Part shown: positions 11,223-22,824 of the stretch, one piece after another
Numbering within the stretch: the stretch's first letter is position 1
Layout of the letters: each line of letters starts with the position of its first letter
Assembly (NCBI GenBank): GCA_013349325.1
Contig: DUZX01000008.1
Location: 49,774 to 113,773, forward strand
Direction: 5' to 3'
Source: Desulfuromonadales bacterium
GTDB lineage: Bacteria > Desulfobacterota > Desulfuromonadia > Geobacterales > Pseudopelobacteraceae
Length of the DNA: 64,000 bases
Program-made: the position numbers and the translations under genes
The notes under the pieces: model-generated
What the model was told of the DNA's origin: nothing
The model's database searches: none
The model's input: the letters and a program-made list of their open reading frames with translations, nothing else

Positions 11223-12275
11223 ATGATCAAGACAAACAATCTGAAAGTAACCGGGATCACACCGATAATCGCACCCACAGACCTGCGCCAGGTATTCCCG
11301 GTTTCCGATAAAGAGCGAGCCTTTATCAGCACAAGCCGTGAGCAGATCAAAAACATTATTCACCGGCGCGACAAACGGTTGATGGTAATTGTCGGTCCCT
11401 GCTCCATCCACGACACGAAAGCAGCGCTTGAGTATGCCGAGCGCCTGACGATTCTCTCGCGCCGTGTCGAAGATCAGTTACTGCTGATCATGCGGGTCTA
11501 TTTTGAAAAGCCGCGTACAACGGTCGGCTGGAAGGGACTGATCAACGATCCCGACATGAACGGCAGTCACCTGATCTCTAAAGGTCTCGGCATTGCCCGT
11601 GGGCTTTTAAGTCGCATGACCGCTCTGGAAGTTCCGGTTGCCAACGAAATGCTCGATCCGATCACCCCGGAATACGTTGCTGATCTGATAAGCTGGGGAG
11701 CCATAGGAGCCCGCACGACCGAATCCCAGACCCACCGTGAAATGTCGAGCGGGCTCTCATTCCCGGTCGGCTTCAAAAATGGCACCGACGGCAACCTGCA
11801 GATTGCGATGGACGCCATGAAAGCGGCTCAGCACCCGCACAGCTTTCTTGGCATCAACAGCGAAGGTCGTGCATCGATCGTTCAGACTATTGGCAACCCT
11901 GACGTACACATTGTGCTGCGCGGCGGTTCCAAAAAAGCCAATTACCATCCCGAGGATATTGCCCACACTGAGGAGTGCCTCAGAAAGCACGGACTGGTAC
12001 CGACTATCATGGTCGATTGCAGCCATGGTAATTCCAACAAGGACTTCAACAAGCAGCCCGAAGTTCTGGCAAGCGTGGTTGAACAGATCCTTGCCGGCAA
12101 TACCTCCATCTCGGGCGTTATGATCGAAAGTAACCTCCAGCCGGGCAACCAGAAAATTTCCGAAGACCGTAGCCTTATGAAATACGGTGTTTCAATAACG
12201 GATGCCTGCATTGACTGGGCTACAACCGAAGAGGTACTGCTGAACACTCATCGTCAGCTGCAAAAGAGAAACTGA
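11223..12275 (+). CDS. 3-deoxy-7-phosphoheptulonate synthase (AroF/G/H type)
   Basis: 'VIVGPCSIHDTKAALEYA', 'RVYFEKPRTTVGWKGLINDPDMNGS', 'VDCSHGNSNKD'. Confidence 0.96.
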   Translation: MIKTNNLKVTGITPIIAPTDLRQVFPVSDKERAFISTSREQIKNIIHRRDKRLMVIVGPCSIHDTKAALEYAERLTILSRRVEDQLLLIMRVYFEKPRTTVGWKGLINDPDMNGSHLISKGLGIARGLLSRMTALEVPVANEMLDPITPEYVADLISWGAIGARTTESQTHREMSSGLSFPVGFKNGTDGNLQIAMDAMKAAQHPHSFLGINSEGRASIVQTIGNPDVHIVLRGGSKKANYHPEDIAHTEECLRKHGLVPTIMVDCSHGNSNKDFNKQPEVLASVVEQILAGNTSISGVMIESNLQPGNQKISEDRSLMKYGVSITDACIDWATTEEVLLNTHRQLQKRN

Positions 12276-12280
12276 TAACG

Positions 12281-12309
12281 CGGGGAGCCATTACAGGCGC
12301 CCCGTTTTA
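12281..12309 (+). terminator. Rho-independent terminator after DAHP synthase
   Basis: cggggAgcc-attaca-ggcGccccg followed by tttt. Confidence 0.75.
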
Positions 12310-12311
12310 TT

Positions 12312-13193
12312 TCACTCATACATCATGCGCAGCCCTCCGGCAGCTCTGCCGAGCGGCCCCTGAAAGGCTCCTTCGGCACCGTCAACCAGCACATCCATAT
12401 AGTTGACCTTTTTCTTCGGCGGGAGCAGGATCTCCGGTTCTCCGCTGATACCGGCCAATGTGCCGGCTTCCTCAAGCGCATCCTGCAGAGTACCCAATCG
12501 ATCCACCAGTTGTAACTTCATAGCCTGCTCACCGGAAAGAATGCGTCCGTCAGCTATCGCACGAACACTTTCTATCGGAAGCTTACGACCGGTCGCTACG
12601 GCGGCAACAAACTGTTCATGGGTATTGTCGATAACCGCCTGCAGCATGGCCCGATCTTCAGCAGACAACTCGCGCAGCGGCGAACCGGAGTCTTTGAATT
12701 TCCCGGTTTTAAGCGTATGCGATTTGATGCCGATCTTGTCCATCAGGATCTCGATATTGGAGAGTTTCAAAATCACGCCGATACTGGCCGTAATGGTACC
12801 GGGATTTGCATAGATAACGGAAGCCGGGGCGGAAATATAATACCCCCCTGATGCGGCCAGACTCCCCATCGAGACGATGATCTTCTTTTTAGCGGCAAAC
12901 TTTTTCACCTCGGCATAGATCTCCTGTGAAGGCGCCACAATTCCGCCCGGAGAATCAACACGCAGCACGACCGCCTTGACGTCTTCCTTCTTCAGAAAAT
13001 AACGCAGCTGGCGGATCGTTTCTTTTGAATCGAGAATCATCCCCTTGACTTCAACCAGGCCAACGCCCTGTTTTCCGGTCAGTGTCGTTTCATCCCCCCC
13101 GATCAGCATCGAAGCGATTTTGACTGAAACGGCAAACAGCGCCGTCACTGAACACAGTATGACCAGACCGATTACGATTACTTTTTTTGACAT
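12312..13193 (-). CDS. sppA: Signal peptide peptidase SppA
   Basis: 'VLRVDSPGGIVAPSQEIYAEV', 'VSMGSLAASGGYYISAPA'. Confidence 0.95.
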   Translation of the reverse strand: MSKKVIVIGLVILCSVTALFAVSVKIASMLIGGDETTLTGKQGVGLVEVKGMILDSKETIRQLRYFLKKEDVKAVVLRVDSPGGIVAPSQEIYAEVKKFAAKKKIIVSMGSLAASGGYYISAPASVIYANPGTITASIGVILKLSNIEILMDKIGIKSHTLKTGKFKDSGSPLRELSAEDRAMLQAVIDNTHEQFVAAVATGRKLPIESVRAIADGRILSGEQAMKLQLVDRLGTLQDALEEAGTLAGISGEPEILLPPKKKVNYMDVLVDGAEGAFQGPLGRAAGGLRMMYE

Positions 13194-13255
13194 ATTTGCG
13201 TACCTGCTCCTGATTTAGACTGTAATGATGGCGACACTTCTGCTAAAGTTGCCGC

Positions 13256-13723
13256 ATGAAAGTACTCGTAATTTCCGATACTCACGGTAATTTTCCGTCT
13301 GCCCTGACAGCCTGCGACCTGGCGGAACCGTTCGATGCACTCATTCATCTGGGGGATGGGTGCGGCGATGCTGATCTGTTGCGGTCAGCCCTGGATATTC
13401 CGGTTATTGCCGTATCCGGTAATTGCGACGTCGGTATAAACGCCCCGAGAGAATTGTTGTGGGAATGTGAAGGGAAGAAGTTTCTGCTGGTTCACGGGGA
13501 TATCTATCGGGTTAAATCAGGCCTTGCTCTTCTGGAACAGCGAGCCAGGGAACTGGGTGCTGATGCAGTTCTGTATGGACATACCCACGTGGCCATGCAG
13601 GAAGAGCGATCCGGCTTGCTGATACTGAACCCCGGCACGCTGATCAAGAGTGGCCGGTTCCAGAGCTACGCCATCCTTACCGTTGATACAGACAGCATCT
13701 CCGCCCGAATCTTAGAGATTTAA
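13256..13723 (+). CDS. YfcE/MJ0936-type metallophosphoesterase
   Basis: 'MKVLVISDTHGN', 'VSGNCD', 'LYGHTHVAM'. Confidence 0.92.
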   Translation: MKVLVISDTHGNFPSALTACDLAEPFDALIHLGDGCGDADLLRSALDIPVIAVSGNCDVGINAPRELLWECEGKKFLLVHGDIYRVKSGLALLEQRARELGADAVLYGHTHVAMQEERSGLLILNPGTLIKSGRFQSYAILTVDTDSISARILEI

Positions 13724-14523
13724 AGCGCCCCTTCCCTGCCGGCACCCTCACGTCCCTTGTGTACCGCTTTTTCCAGTCTGCGTCGCCGTGGCCAGGTGAG
13801 TACAAAATCCACCGGTCCGGAAAATACATACAGCAGCAGAATCGAGAATGTCATCAGCACCGGTTCTGCCGCCACGACGATCAGCAGCACCACTGCCAAA
13901 AGCAGAAAGCCGAACGGCTGACGCTTGATCAGCGCCGGATCCTTGAATGAGTAGTAGCGGAAGTTGGAAACCATCAGGAAGGCCAGCAGATAGATCAACG
14001 CAATGATAGCCAGTTTTTTGTAAGAACTGGGCCAGCCGAAATGTGTGAAGAGCAGAACAGTGGATGCGATCATACAGGCCGCAGCCGGAATCGGCAGACC
14101 AACAAAGCGTTTGCTTTCAACCGTTTCAACCTGAACGTTAAAACGCGCCAGACGCAGGGCACCGCAGACCACAAACAGAAACGCCGCCAACCAGCCCAGC
14201 CTGCCGAACGGGCGCAGAGCCCAGGCGTACATCATCAAGCCAGGCGTTACACCGAATGCTACCAGATCGGCCAGGGAGTCGAATTCGACGCCGAATTTAC
14301 TGGTCGTTCCGGTCATACGGGCAACCTTACCGTCAAGTCCGTCGCAGACCGCCGAGATAAAGATCCAGGCCGCAGCAGAAGAGTAGTTACCGTTCAGCGT
14401 GGCAACCATACTGTAAAAACCGGCAAACAGGCTTGCGGCCGTTACAAGGTTGGGCAGGATGTAGATACCCCGCTTCATGCTTTCGCGTCGGTTACCGGAT
14501 TCCTGTGGTGTCTCTAGGTTCAT
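13720..14523 (-). CDS. pssA: CDP-diacylglycerol--serine O-phosphatidyltransferase
   Basis: CDP-alcohol phosphatidyltransferase motif 'CDGLDGKVARMTGTTSKFGVEFDSLAD'. Confidence 0.95.
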   Translation of the reverse strand: MNLETPQESGNRRESMKRGIYILPNLVTAASLFAGFYSMVATLNGNYSSAAAWIFISAVCDGLDGKVARMTGTTSKFGVEFDSLADLVAFGVTPGLMMYAWALRPFGRLGWLAAFLFVVCGALRLARFNVQVETVESKRFVGLPIPAAACMIASTVLLFTHFGWPSSYKKLAIIALIYLLAFLMVSNFRYYSFKDPALIKRQPFGFLLLAVVLLIVVAAEPVLMTFSILLLYVFSGPVDFVLTWPRRRRLEKAVHKGREGAGREGAL

Positions 14524-14537
14524 TCGGTTGTCCCCAC

Positions 14538-15197
14538 CTATGCAACTCTGGCCAGTATGGTTTCACCGGCAACAGCCGAGTCGCCCAACTTGACCAGCAA
14601 CTCCATATTCAGCGGCAGATAGATATCGACGCGCGAACCGAAACGAATCAGCCCATAGCGCTCGCCGCGCGTAAGCTTGTCGCCGCTACGTGCGTAGCAG
14701 ATAATACGTCGCGCTATCAGTCCGGCAATCTGGACAAAAGCGATGCGGGCACCGCCCGGCGTTTCCAGCACGACACCGTTGCGTTCATTCTCGCAGGAAG
14801 CACGACCGTCACGGGCATCAAAAAAAGTGCCGCGATGATAGAACACATCCCGTACTGTGCCGTCAAACGGCACCCGGTTGACATGAACACTGAACACTGA
14901 CATGAAGACGCTTACTTTGAGTGCCTCGCACCCCAGAGGTGTGTCCGTAACCACATCGGCGACAATCACGGTACCATCAGCCGGAGAGACGATTGCACGC
15001 GGATCTGCCGGCGGAGTACGCTCGGGATTTCGGAAAAAATAGAGGACAAACAGGGCCAGCACGAGGGAGAGAGCGAATGGCACTGCCAGAACAATCGAAC
15101 AGAGCATCCAGGCTGCGCATCCCAAAAGAAGCGTTACAACGAGGGACCAGGCGATAAATGGATAGCCTTCTCTGGCAATTGGTGATGAGTTATTCAT
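14538..15197 (-). CDS. psd: Phosphatidylserine decarboxylase
   Basis: 'FFRNPERTPP', 'VSPADGTVIV', autocleavage 'RFGSRVD'. Confidence 0.94.
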   Translation of the reverse strand: MNNSSPIAREGYPFIAWSLVVTLLLGCAAWMLCSIVLAVPFALSLVLALFVLYFFRNPERTPPADPRAIVSPADGTVIVADVVTDTPLGCEALKVSVFMSVFSVHVNRVPFDGTVRDVFYHRGTFFDARDGRASCENERNGVVLETPGGARIAFVQIAGLIARRIICYARSGDKLTRGERYGLIRFGSRVDIYLPLNMELLVKLGDSAVAGETILARVA

Positions 15198-15210
15198 GTA
15201 CCTGCCTAAT

Positions 15211-15256
15211 GCGCAGACACCCCTGCCCGAGAGCGGGAAGGGGTGTCTGGTTGCGC
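15211..15256 (-). terminator. Strong hairpin between ilvC and psd (terminator or attenuator)
   Basis: gcgc-agacacccctgcccg / cgggaaggggtgtct-gcgc long imperfect stem. Confidence 0.65.
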
Positions 15257-15266
15257 GGATGGATAA

Positions 15267-16322
<1,056 letters not shown>

Positions 16323-16467
16323 CTAACATGCAAAGAGCATCTGATACTACATTCAAGCAGGGGCGTCAACGTAAATAGCCGTTTTGACCTCTCTCACAGC
16401 AGCAGGTCATTCAAACGTAACGAAATGTGTTCACCACTGCGCGAAAGCCAGGAAGCAACCTCTCTGA

Positions 16468-16968
16468 CTAACCGTTCCACCCTTTTGCGCCACGACCGAT
16501 TGCAACCGCTCCGGTACGTACCAGCTCCTTGAGTCCCAGAGGACGCAGCAATTCGAGAATAGCATCAATCTTGTTCGGGTTGCCGGTCGCCTCAATGGTG
16601 TACGATTTGGGAGTTACATCGATAATCTTGGCGCGGAAGATATCGGCAATCCGCAGAACCTCAGCCCGGCTGTCATCCTCGGCAGAAACTTTGATCAATG
16701 CCAGCTCGCGTTCAAGAGCACTGCCGTCACTAAAGTCAAGAACCTTGAGAACATCAATCAGTTTGTAGAGCTGTTTGTTGATCTGCTCAAGGACCTGCTC
16801 ATCACCACGTGTGACAATCGTTATGCGCGACAAACCCTCTTCGTTGGTAGGAGCAACCGAGAGCGAATCGATATTGAACCCGCGCCCCGAGAAGAGCGTT
16901 GCAACACGTGACAGTACGCCAAAATCATTTTCAACTATAACCGACAGTGTGTGTTGTGTATGGTGCAT
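16468..16968 (-). CDS. ilvH: Acetolactate synthase small subunit
   Basis: ACT domain 'LSVIVENDFGVLSRVATLFSGRGFNIDSLSV'. Confidence 0.97.
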   Translation of the reverse strand: MHHTQHTLSVIVENDFGVLSRVATLFSGRGFNIDSLSVAPTNEEGLSRITIVTRGDEQVLEQINKQLYKLIDVLKVLDFSDGSALERELALIKVSAEDDSRAEVLRIADIFRAKIIDVTPKSYTIEATGNPNKIDAILELLRPLGLKELVRTGAVAIGRGAKGWNG

Positions 16969-16984
16969 GCCTAATCCCTCCCTT

Positions 16985-18685
16985 TTATGCGTTCAGTACC
17001 ATCTCATTCAGCGACGCTCCGGCCGGAACCATCGGCAGCACTTTCTCTTCACGGGAAATCTTGAACTCCATGATTACCGGGCCACTGTGTTGCAATCCTT
17101 GGCGGATAACATCCTCAACCTCTTCCGGCTTGGTGGCCAGAAAGCCCTTGGCACCAAAGGCGTCAGCCAGTTTGATGTAGTCAATCGGCAATTCCATGCA
17201 GGTTGATGAATATCGCTTATCAAAAAACAGCTCCTGCCACTGACGTACCATGCCAAGAAAATTGTTGTTCAGGATCACAATTTTTACCGGCAGACCATTC
17301 TGGACCAGAGTCGCCATCTCCTGAATATTCATCTGCACGCCGCCGTCACCGCAGATCGTAATAACCTGACGTTCGGGAAAAGCGGCCTGAGCTCCCATGG
17401 CGGCCGGGAGGCCGTACCCCATGGTACCGAGTCCGCCGGAGGTCAGCAGCGTGCGTGGCTTGTTGAACTGGAAGAACTGCGCCGTCCACATCTGGTGCTG
17501 GCCGACATCGGTAGAAATGATCGCGTCATCATCGGAGAGTTCACGCAGTTTCTGGATCACGAATTGCGGTTTTATAGTCGCGGTGCTCTGTACATAATCA
17601 ATCGGATGCTTCTTTTTCCAGGTGCTTATTTCTAAATGCCATGGTTCTACGGCAGCAGAAAATTCGGCCAGCTTTTCGCTGTTCTTATCCGCCTGCACAA
17701 TCATTTTGGTAAGAACGTCCTTGACGTCACCCACTATCGGCAGGTCGACCCGGACATTTTTCTTGATCGAGGTCGGGTCTACGTCGATATGAATGATTTT
17801 GGCATGCGGCGCAAATGTTGAAAGTTTACCGGTAACGCGGTCATCAAAGCGTGCCGCAACGGCAATAATCAGATCTGAATTGGTCATGGCCATGTTGGCA
17901 CAGTAGGAGCCATGCATGCCGAGCATACCCAGTGAGAGCGGATCGCTCTCCGGAAAAGCCCCCAGACCCATCAGCGTTGTCGTTACCGGTACCGTCAGTT
18001 TGCGGGCCAGTAACGTCAACTCATCGGAAGCCCCTCCCAGCACTGCGCCACCACCGACATACATGACCGGACGCTTGGCCGCGAGGATCATGGTGACAGC
18101 TTTTTCCACCTGGCGGGGATGACCGGAGAGGTTCGGTTTGTAGCCACGAATTTCGACTTCTTCCGGATAATGAAACTCACCCTGCGACATCTGCACATCT
18201 TTAGGGAAATCGACCAGTACGGGACCGGGACGACCGCTGCGGGCGATGTAAAATGCCTTCTTCATCGTCAAGGCGATATCCTTGACATCCCGAATCAGAA
18301 AACTGTGCTTGGTACAGGGGCGGGTTATGCCGATGATATCAACTTCCTGGAAGGCATCGTTGCCGATCAGCGCCGTCGGCACCTGACCGGTGATAATCAC
18401 CATCGGAATTGAATCCATATAGGCGGTTGCTATGCCGGTTACCGTATTGGTTGCACCGGGACCGGAGGTGGCAATCGCAACCCCGACCCGGCCGGTTGCT
18501 CGGGCATAACCGTCAGCAGCATGGGTACCGGCCTGCTCATGACGCGGCAGGATGTGGCGAATTTCCTTGAAGTTGAACAGTTCGTCATACAGATTTATGA
18601 CAGTCCCCCCCGGATACCCGAAGACGGTCGTAACACCTTCCTTTTTCAAACACTCCAGCATGATTCGTGCGCCGTTCATTTTCAT
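16985..18685 (-). CDS. ilvB: Acetolactate synthase large subunit
   Basis: ThDP enzyme; 'GYPGGTVINLYDEL', 'GDGGVQMNIQEMATLVQNGLPVKIVILNNNFLGMVRQWQELF'. Confidence 0.97.
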   Translation of the reverse strand: MKMNGARIMLECLKKEGVTTVFGYPGGTVINLYDELFNFKEIRHILPRHEQAGTHAADGYARATGRVGVAIATSGPGATNTVTGIATAYMDSIPMVIITGQVPTALIGNDAFQEVDIIGITRPCTKHSFLIRDVKDIALTMKKAFYIARSGRPGPVLVDFPKDVQMSQGEFHYPEEVEIRGYKPNLSGHPRQVEKAVTMILAAKRPVMYVGGGAVLGGASDELTLLARKLTVPVTTTLMGLGAFPESDPLSLGMLGMHGSYCANMAMTNSDLIIAVAARFDDRVTGKLSTFAPHAKIIHIDVDPTSIKKNVRVDLPIVGDVKDVLTKMIVQADKNSEKLAEFSAAVEPWHLEISTWKKKHPIDYVQSTATIKPQFVIQKLRELSDDDAIISTDVGQHQMWTAQFFQFNKPRTLLTSGGLGTMGYGLPAAMGAQAAFPERQVITICGDGGVQMNIQEMATLVQNGLPVKIVILNNNFLGMVRQWQELFFDKRYSSTCMELPIDYIKLADAFGAKGFLATKPEEVEDVIRQGLQHSGPVIMEFKISREEKVLPMVPAGASLNEMVLNA

Positions 18686-18754
18686 GGTTTACCTCTAAGT
18701 GAAAATATTTTTTCAGCCCGGTCAGCCCTGTCAGACTCGTCTGAAGGCCTTGTT

Positions 18755-20416
18755 TTAATCGGCAGTTGTTACTGCCCCGGTATGCGCTGATGTTACTACC
18801 TTGGCATAGCGGGCCAGCCAGCCGGTCTTGATTTTCGGCGGCGGCGCCTGCCAGCGGGAGCGACGCTCAGCCAATGTTGCTTCATCTACCAGCAGTTCCA
18901 GGCGACGGGCCGGGATATCAAGCAGAATCCGGTCGCCATCCTCCACCAGAGCAATCGGCCCGCCTTCAGCCGCTTCAGGTGAAATGTGGCCAATGCAGGG
19001 CCCGCGTGTGCCGCCTGAGAAACGTCCGTCAGTAATCAACGCCACGCTGTCACCCAGACCGAGTCCCATTATAGCGGCGGTCGGGGCCAGCATCTCGCGC
19101 ATGCCAGGCCCGCCTTTGGGCCCTTCATAGCGGATTACGACCACATTTCCGGCGGTGATTTTCCCCTCCATAATGGCAGCCATCGCCAACTCCTCAGCGT
19201 CGAAACAGCGGGCCGTACCTTCAAACTGCATCATGGCCGTGGAAACACCGGACTGTTTGACGACAGCGCCTTTGGGGGCGATATTTCCGAACAGAATGGC
19301 AATGCCACCCTCTTTTTTGATCGGGTTATCCCGTGAACGAATTACCTCATCATCCACGTTCTGAACGCTTTCAGCCAGCTGATGCGTTGTCAGTCCGAAA
19401 AGAGTCCGAGTATCCTTGATCTTGCTCCCCAGCTGTTTGAGAACGCCGCCGACGCCGCCGGCAATATCCAGATCTTCCATAAAATGCTCACCGGCCGGAT
19501 TCATCGAAGCCAGCTGCGGCGTATCTTTGCCCAGTTCATCGAACAGCTCCAGCGGCAGATCGACACCCGTTTCCCGGGCTATCGCCAGAAGATGCAGAAC
19601 CGTATTGGAAGAGCCTCCCAGCGCCAGGTCAACGCGAATGGCATTTTCAAAGGCAGCGCGGGTCATGATGCTGCGCGGGGTGACATTGTTCAGTACCAGT
19701 TCAACGATTTTTTCGCCGGAAGCAAAGGCAATCCGCCGTTTGAGAGCGGAAACTGCCAGTGCCGTACCACAACGCGGCAGACTCATCCCCATAGCTTCGG
19801 TCAAAATCGCCATGGTGTTGGCGGTAAAAAGGCCCTGACAGGAGCCCATACCGGGACAGGCGTTATCTTCGCAGACCTGTAGCTCTTTGGCATTAATTAC
19901 ACCGGCCTTGTAGCGGGCCATAGCCTCAAAGGTGTCCGTTACAAACGAATATTTACGACCGACCTGACCACGCCCGCTCATCATCGGACCGGCAGTCACA
20001 ACAATACAGGGAATATCAAGCCGGGCTGCCGCCATCAGCATACCGGGCGTAATCTTGTCACAGTTAGTCAGCAGAACCAGCCCGTCCAGACGATGCGCTT
20101 CGGCGACGGATTCAACCATATCGGCGATCAGCTCACGGGTCGGCAGGGAATAATGCATCCCTTTGTGTCCCATGGCGATTCCGTCACAGACGCCGGGAAT
20201 ACCAAAGAAAAAGGCTTGACCACCACCGGAATGAACACCCTTTTCAATAAAGCGTTCCAGATCACGCATGCCAGAATGTCCAGGGATCAGGTCCGTAAAG
20301 CTGGTAGCAATGCCGATAAACGGCTTATCCATCTGACTCTGCGGGACTCCGGTCCCTTTCAGGAGGGCGCGATGCGGTGTCCGCTCCAACCCCTCTTTTA
20401 TCATATCACTGCGCAT
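18755..20416 (-). CDS. ilvD: Dihydroxy-acid dehydratase
   Basis: '[14 protein letters not shown]', '[19 protein letters not shown]', 'GRFSGGTRG'. Confidence 0.97.
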   Translation of the reverse strand: MRSDMIKEGLERTPHRALLKGTGVPQSQMDKPFIGIATSFTDLIPGHSGMRDLERFIEKGVHSGGGQAFFFGIPGVCDGIAMGHKGMHYSLPTRELIADMVESVAEAHRLDGLVLLTNCDKITPGMLMAAARLDIPCIVVTAGPMMSGRGQVGRKYSFVTDTFEAMARYKAGVINAKELQVCEDNACPGMGSCQGLFTANTMAILTEAMGMSLPRCGTALAVSALKRRIAFASGEKIVELVLNNVTPRSIMTRAAFENAIRVDLALGGSSNTVLHLLAIARETGVDLPLELFDELGKDTPQLASMNPAGEHFMEDLDIAGGVGGVLKQLGSKIKDTRTLFGLTTHQLAESVQNVDDEVIRSRDNPIKKEGGIAILFGNIAPKGAVVKQSGVSTAMMQFEGTARCFDAEELAMAAIMEGKITAGNVVVIRYEGPKGGPGMREMLAPTAAIMGLGLGDSVALITDGRFSGGTRGPCIGHISPEAAEGGPIALVEDGDRILLDIPARRLELLVDEATLAERRSRWQAPPPKIKTGWLARYAKVVTSAHTGAVTTAD

Positions 20417-20589
20417 AACAATGTTCCTTACGTAGTAGCCATTCGGTTTGAAGCCGCCAAACCCTTCAACTACGGGGCATGGGGGGGAACGAAGATAATA
20501 TAGATCAGCGGATGTGTCAATCGGAATGCCTCAGGCAAAGAGCCGGTATGCTGCAAATGGTGCATTCTTCAGAAGAGAGAAGGCCGGTC

Positions 20590-22824
20590 TTAAGCTGTTA
20601 CGTCAGCGTAGTAGCTGAGGGTTTGCTGTGTATAGTGATTTGAAACGGGACGTTTTTCTGAATCACGCAGCAGTCGCTCGACCTCATCAGCCGGAAGCGG
20701 CTTGCTGAAGAAGAATCCCTGCATCTCGTCACAGCCCAGTTCCTGCAGCTTCCGAAGCTGATAGTTCGTTTCAACTCCTTCTGCCAGAAGGTGCAGGCCA
20801 AAACCGCGCGCAATGCCGATGATCGCGTTAATAATCGGCGTAGAGCTGTGATGTTCATCCAGGTCGCGGATGAAAGATTTGTCAATTTTTATGGTATTGA
20901 CCGGAAAGCGGCGCAGGTAATTGAGCGACGAATAGCGGGTACCGAAATCGTCAATCGAAATCCGGATTCCTCGTTCTCGCAAACGCCGAAGTTTGTCGAT
21001 AACGCCGGAATCGTCATGCATGAGCAAATTTTCCGTTATCTCAATATCCAGAACCTCTTCGGGGAGGTTGTATCTGTTCAGCTGCGAAACAATGCGTTCA
21101 ACAACATCGTCATTGTTAAACTCCTGCGGGGAGACATTGACTGCAACACGAAGTTCATTCAAACCCGTGGCGCGCCAGCGGACAAGCTGCCGGCAGGCCT
21201 CCCCAAGCACCCAGTCGGTTATTGAGTTGATAAGGCCAAGCTCTTCGGCCATATCGATAAAGCTGCTCGGATTCAACAGACCATGGAGTGGATGGCGCCA
21301 ACGAATCAAGGCTTCCACACCGACAATCCGGTTACTGATCAGATTGACCTGAGGCTGATAGTGCAGCTCAAACTCGCAATTCTGAATGGCCTGGTGCAAC
21401 TCGTTTTCGAGGCTGATGCGCTCCTGATAGCTGGAATTCATCTCGCGGGTAAAAAATGTATAGCCGTTTTTGCCGCTGGATTTGACCTTATACATGGCGA
21501 TATCGGCGTTTTTGAGAAGCAGTTCCGCTGTCTCGCCGTCTCGCGGAAAAACCGATATCCCGATGCTGGCTGTCGCGCGAAACTCCTGACCGGCAACGAT
21601 AAACGGGGTCGCAAACAGTTCCAGAATCTTTTTGGCGATCAGGGTTGCGTCTTCGGCGTGCACGAGATCCGGAAGCAGTATCGTGAACTCATCGCCCCCC
21701 TGACGTGCCAGTGTATCACTGGTACGCACGCAGCGTAACAGCCGTTGGGCGACACTTTTCAGCAATTCATCACCTTCGGCGTGGCCATAGGTATCATTAA
21801 CCAGCTTGAAACGATCGAGATCGATGAACATGACGCCGATCCCGCCACCCTTGCGAACAGTTTGCGCCATCGCCAGTTCCAGTCGATCCTTGAACAGTCT
21901 CCGGTTGGGCAGATGAGTGAGATGGTCGTGCAGCGCCTGAAAGCTGATGGTCTCTTCAGCCAGCTTTCGTTCGGTAACGTCGCGGGCAACGCCGTAGGTA
22001 CCCATAAAACGCCGCGTCTGCTCTTCCTCACCGTTATCGGGCGTATCGTAAATGCCCATTGCGCTGAGCATGGCGACTATGTAGCGGCTTTCAAAATGGC
22101 GATAGTGGTTGTCTTTGCATTTAAGTCGAATTTCAATATTGGAGGTAGCCCGGTCATCACTGCGGCGCTCGGTGAAGGCGTAGATGGCGTGTTCAAGGTC
22201 CTCTTCATGAACGATGAGGGTGTAATAATTTCCGATCAGCTCGTCGCGCGAATAGCCAAGCAGTGACTCCACGCGACTGTTGACAAAAATGAAGCGACCT
22301 TCATGATCGAGCGTATAAATGAGATCAGGTGAGCTTTCAACCAGGAAACGATGCAGACGTTCCGACTGCTCAAGCCGGGCAGTCATCAGGACGTGCCGTC
22401 GCTCAAGACTGCGCCGCTGTAGGATATTTGCAACCTTATGCTCTATTTTGTCGAGCTCTTGCGGTTTGCGGACAAAATCCACGGCACCGCTGCGGGTGGC
22501 GCGAATGGCAGTATCGATATGGGAATCGGCACTGACCATGATCACGCTGGTCAGAATATGATTACTCGCTATCCACTCCATCACCTCCAGCCCGGAAATA
22601 TCAGGAAGGTTGACATCAAGCAGTATCAGTTCAACATCCTGCGACTTCAGGATCGTTAAGGCTCCACCACCGGTGGCGGACTCCAGTATCTGTCGTCCGT
22701 CGGCCTCAAGCAGCAGACGCAGACTGGAACGGATTCGTGGTTCATCGTCAACAATCAGAATGCGCTGGGGAGTCTGCTGCCATTCGTCAGCTGCCTCCAA
22801 ATATGCCCTGGTCTTGTTGATCAT
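20590..22824 (-). CDS. Response regulator with receiver-PAS-GGDEF-EAL domains
   Basis: 'ILIVDDEPRIRSSLRLLLEAD', PAS, GGDEF 'RQGGDEFTILL', EAL 'GVEALIRWRHP', 'LLAEGVET'. Confidence 0.94.
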   Translation of the reverse strand: MINKTRAYLEAADEWQQTPQRILIVDDEPRIRSSLRLLLEADGRQILESATGGGALTILKSQDVELILLDVNLPDISGLEVMEWIASNHILTSVIMVSADSHIDTAIRATRSGAVDFVRKPQELDKIEHKVANILQRRSLERRHVLMTARLEQSERLHRFLVESSPDLIYTLDHEGRFIFVNSRVESLLGYSRDELIGNYYTLIVHEEDLEHAIYAFTERRSDDRATSNIEIRLKCKDNHYRHFESRYIVAMLSAMGIYDTPDNGEEEQTRRFMGTYGVARDVTERKLAEETISFQALHDHLTHLPNRRLFKDRLELAMAQTVRKGGGIGVMFIDLDRFKLVNDTYGHAEGDELLKSVAQRLLRCVRTSDTLARQGGDEFTILLPDLVHAEDATLIAKKILELFATPFIVAGQEFRATASIGISVFPRDGETAELLLKNADIAMYKVKSSGKNGYTFFTREMNSSYQERISLENELHQAIQNCEFELHYQPQVNLISNRIVGVEALIRWRHPLHGLLNPSSFIDMAEELGLINSITDWVLGEACRQLVRWRATGLNELRVAVNVSPQEFNNDDVVERIVSQLNRYNLPEEVLDIEITENLLMHDDSGVIDKLRRLRERGIRISIDDFGTRYSSLNYLRRFPVNTIKIDKSFIRDLDEHHSSTPIINAIIGIARGFGLHLLAEGVETNYQLRKLQELGCDEMQGFFFSKPLPADEVERLLRDSEKRPVSNHYTQQTLSYYADVTA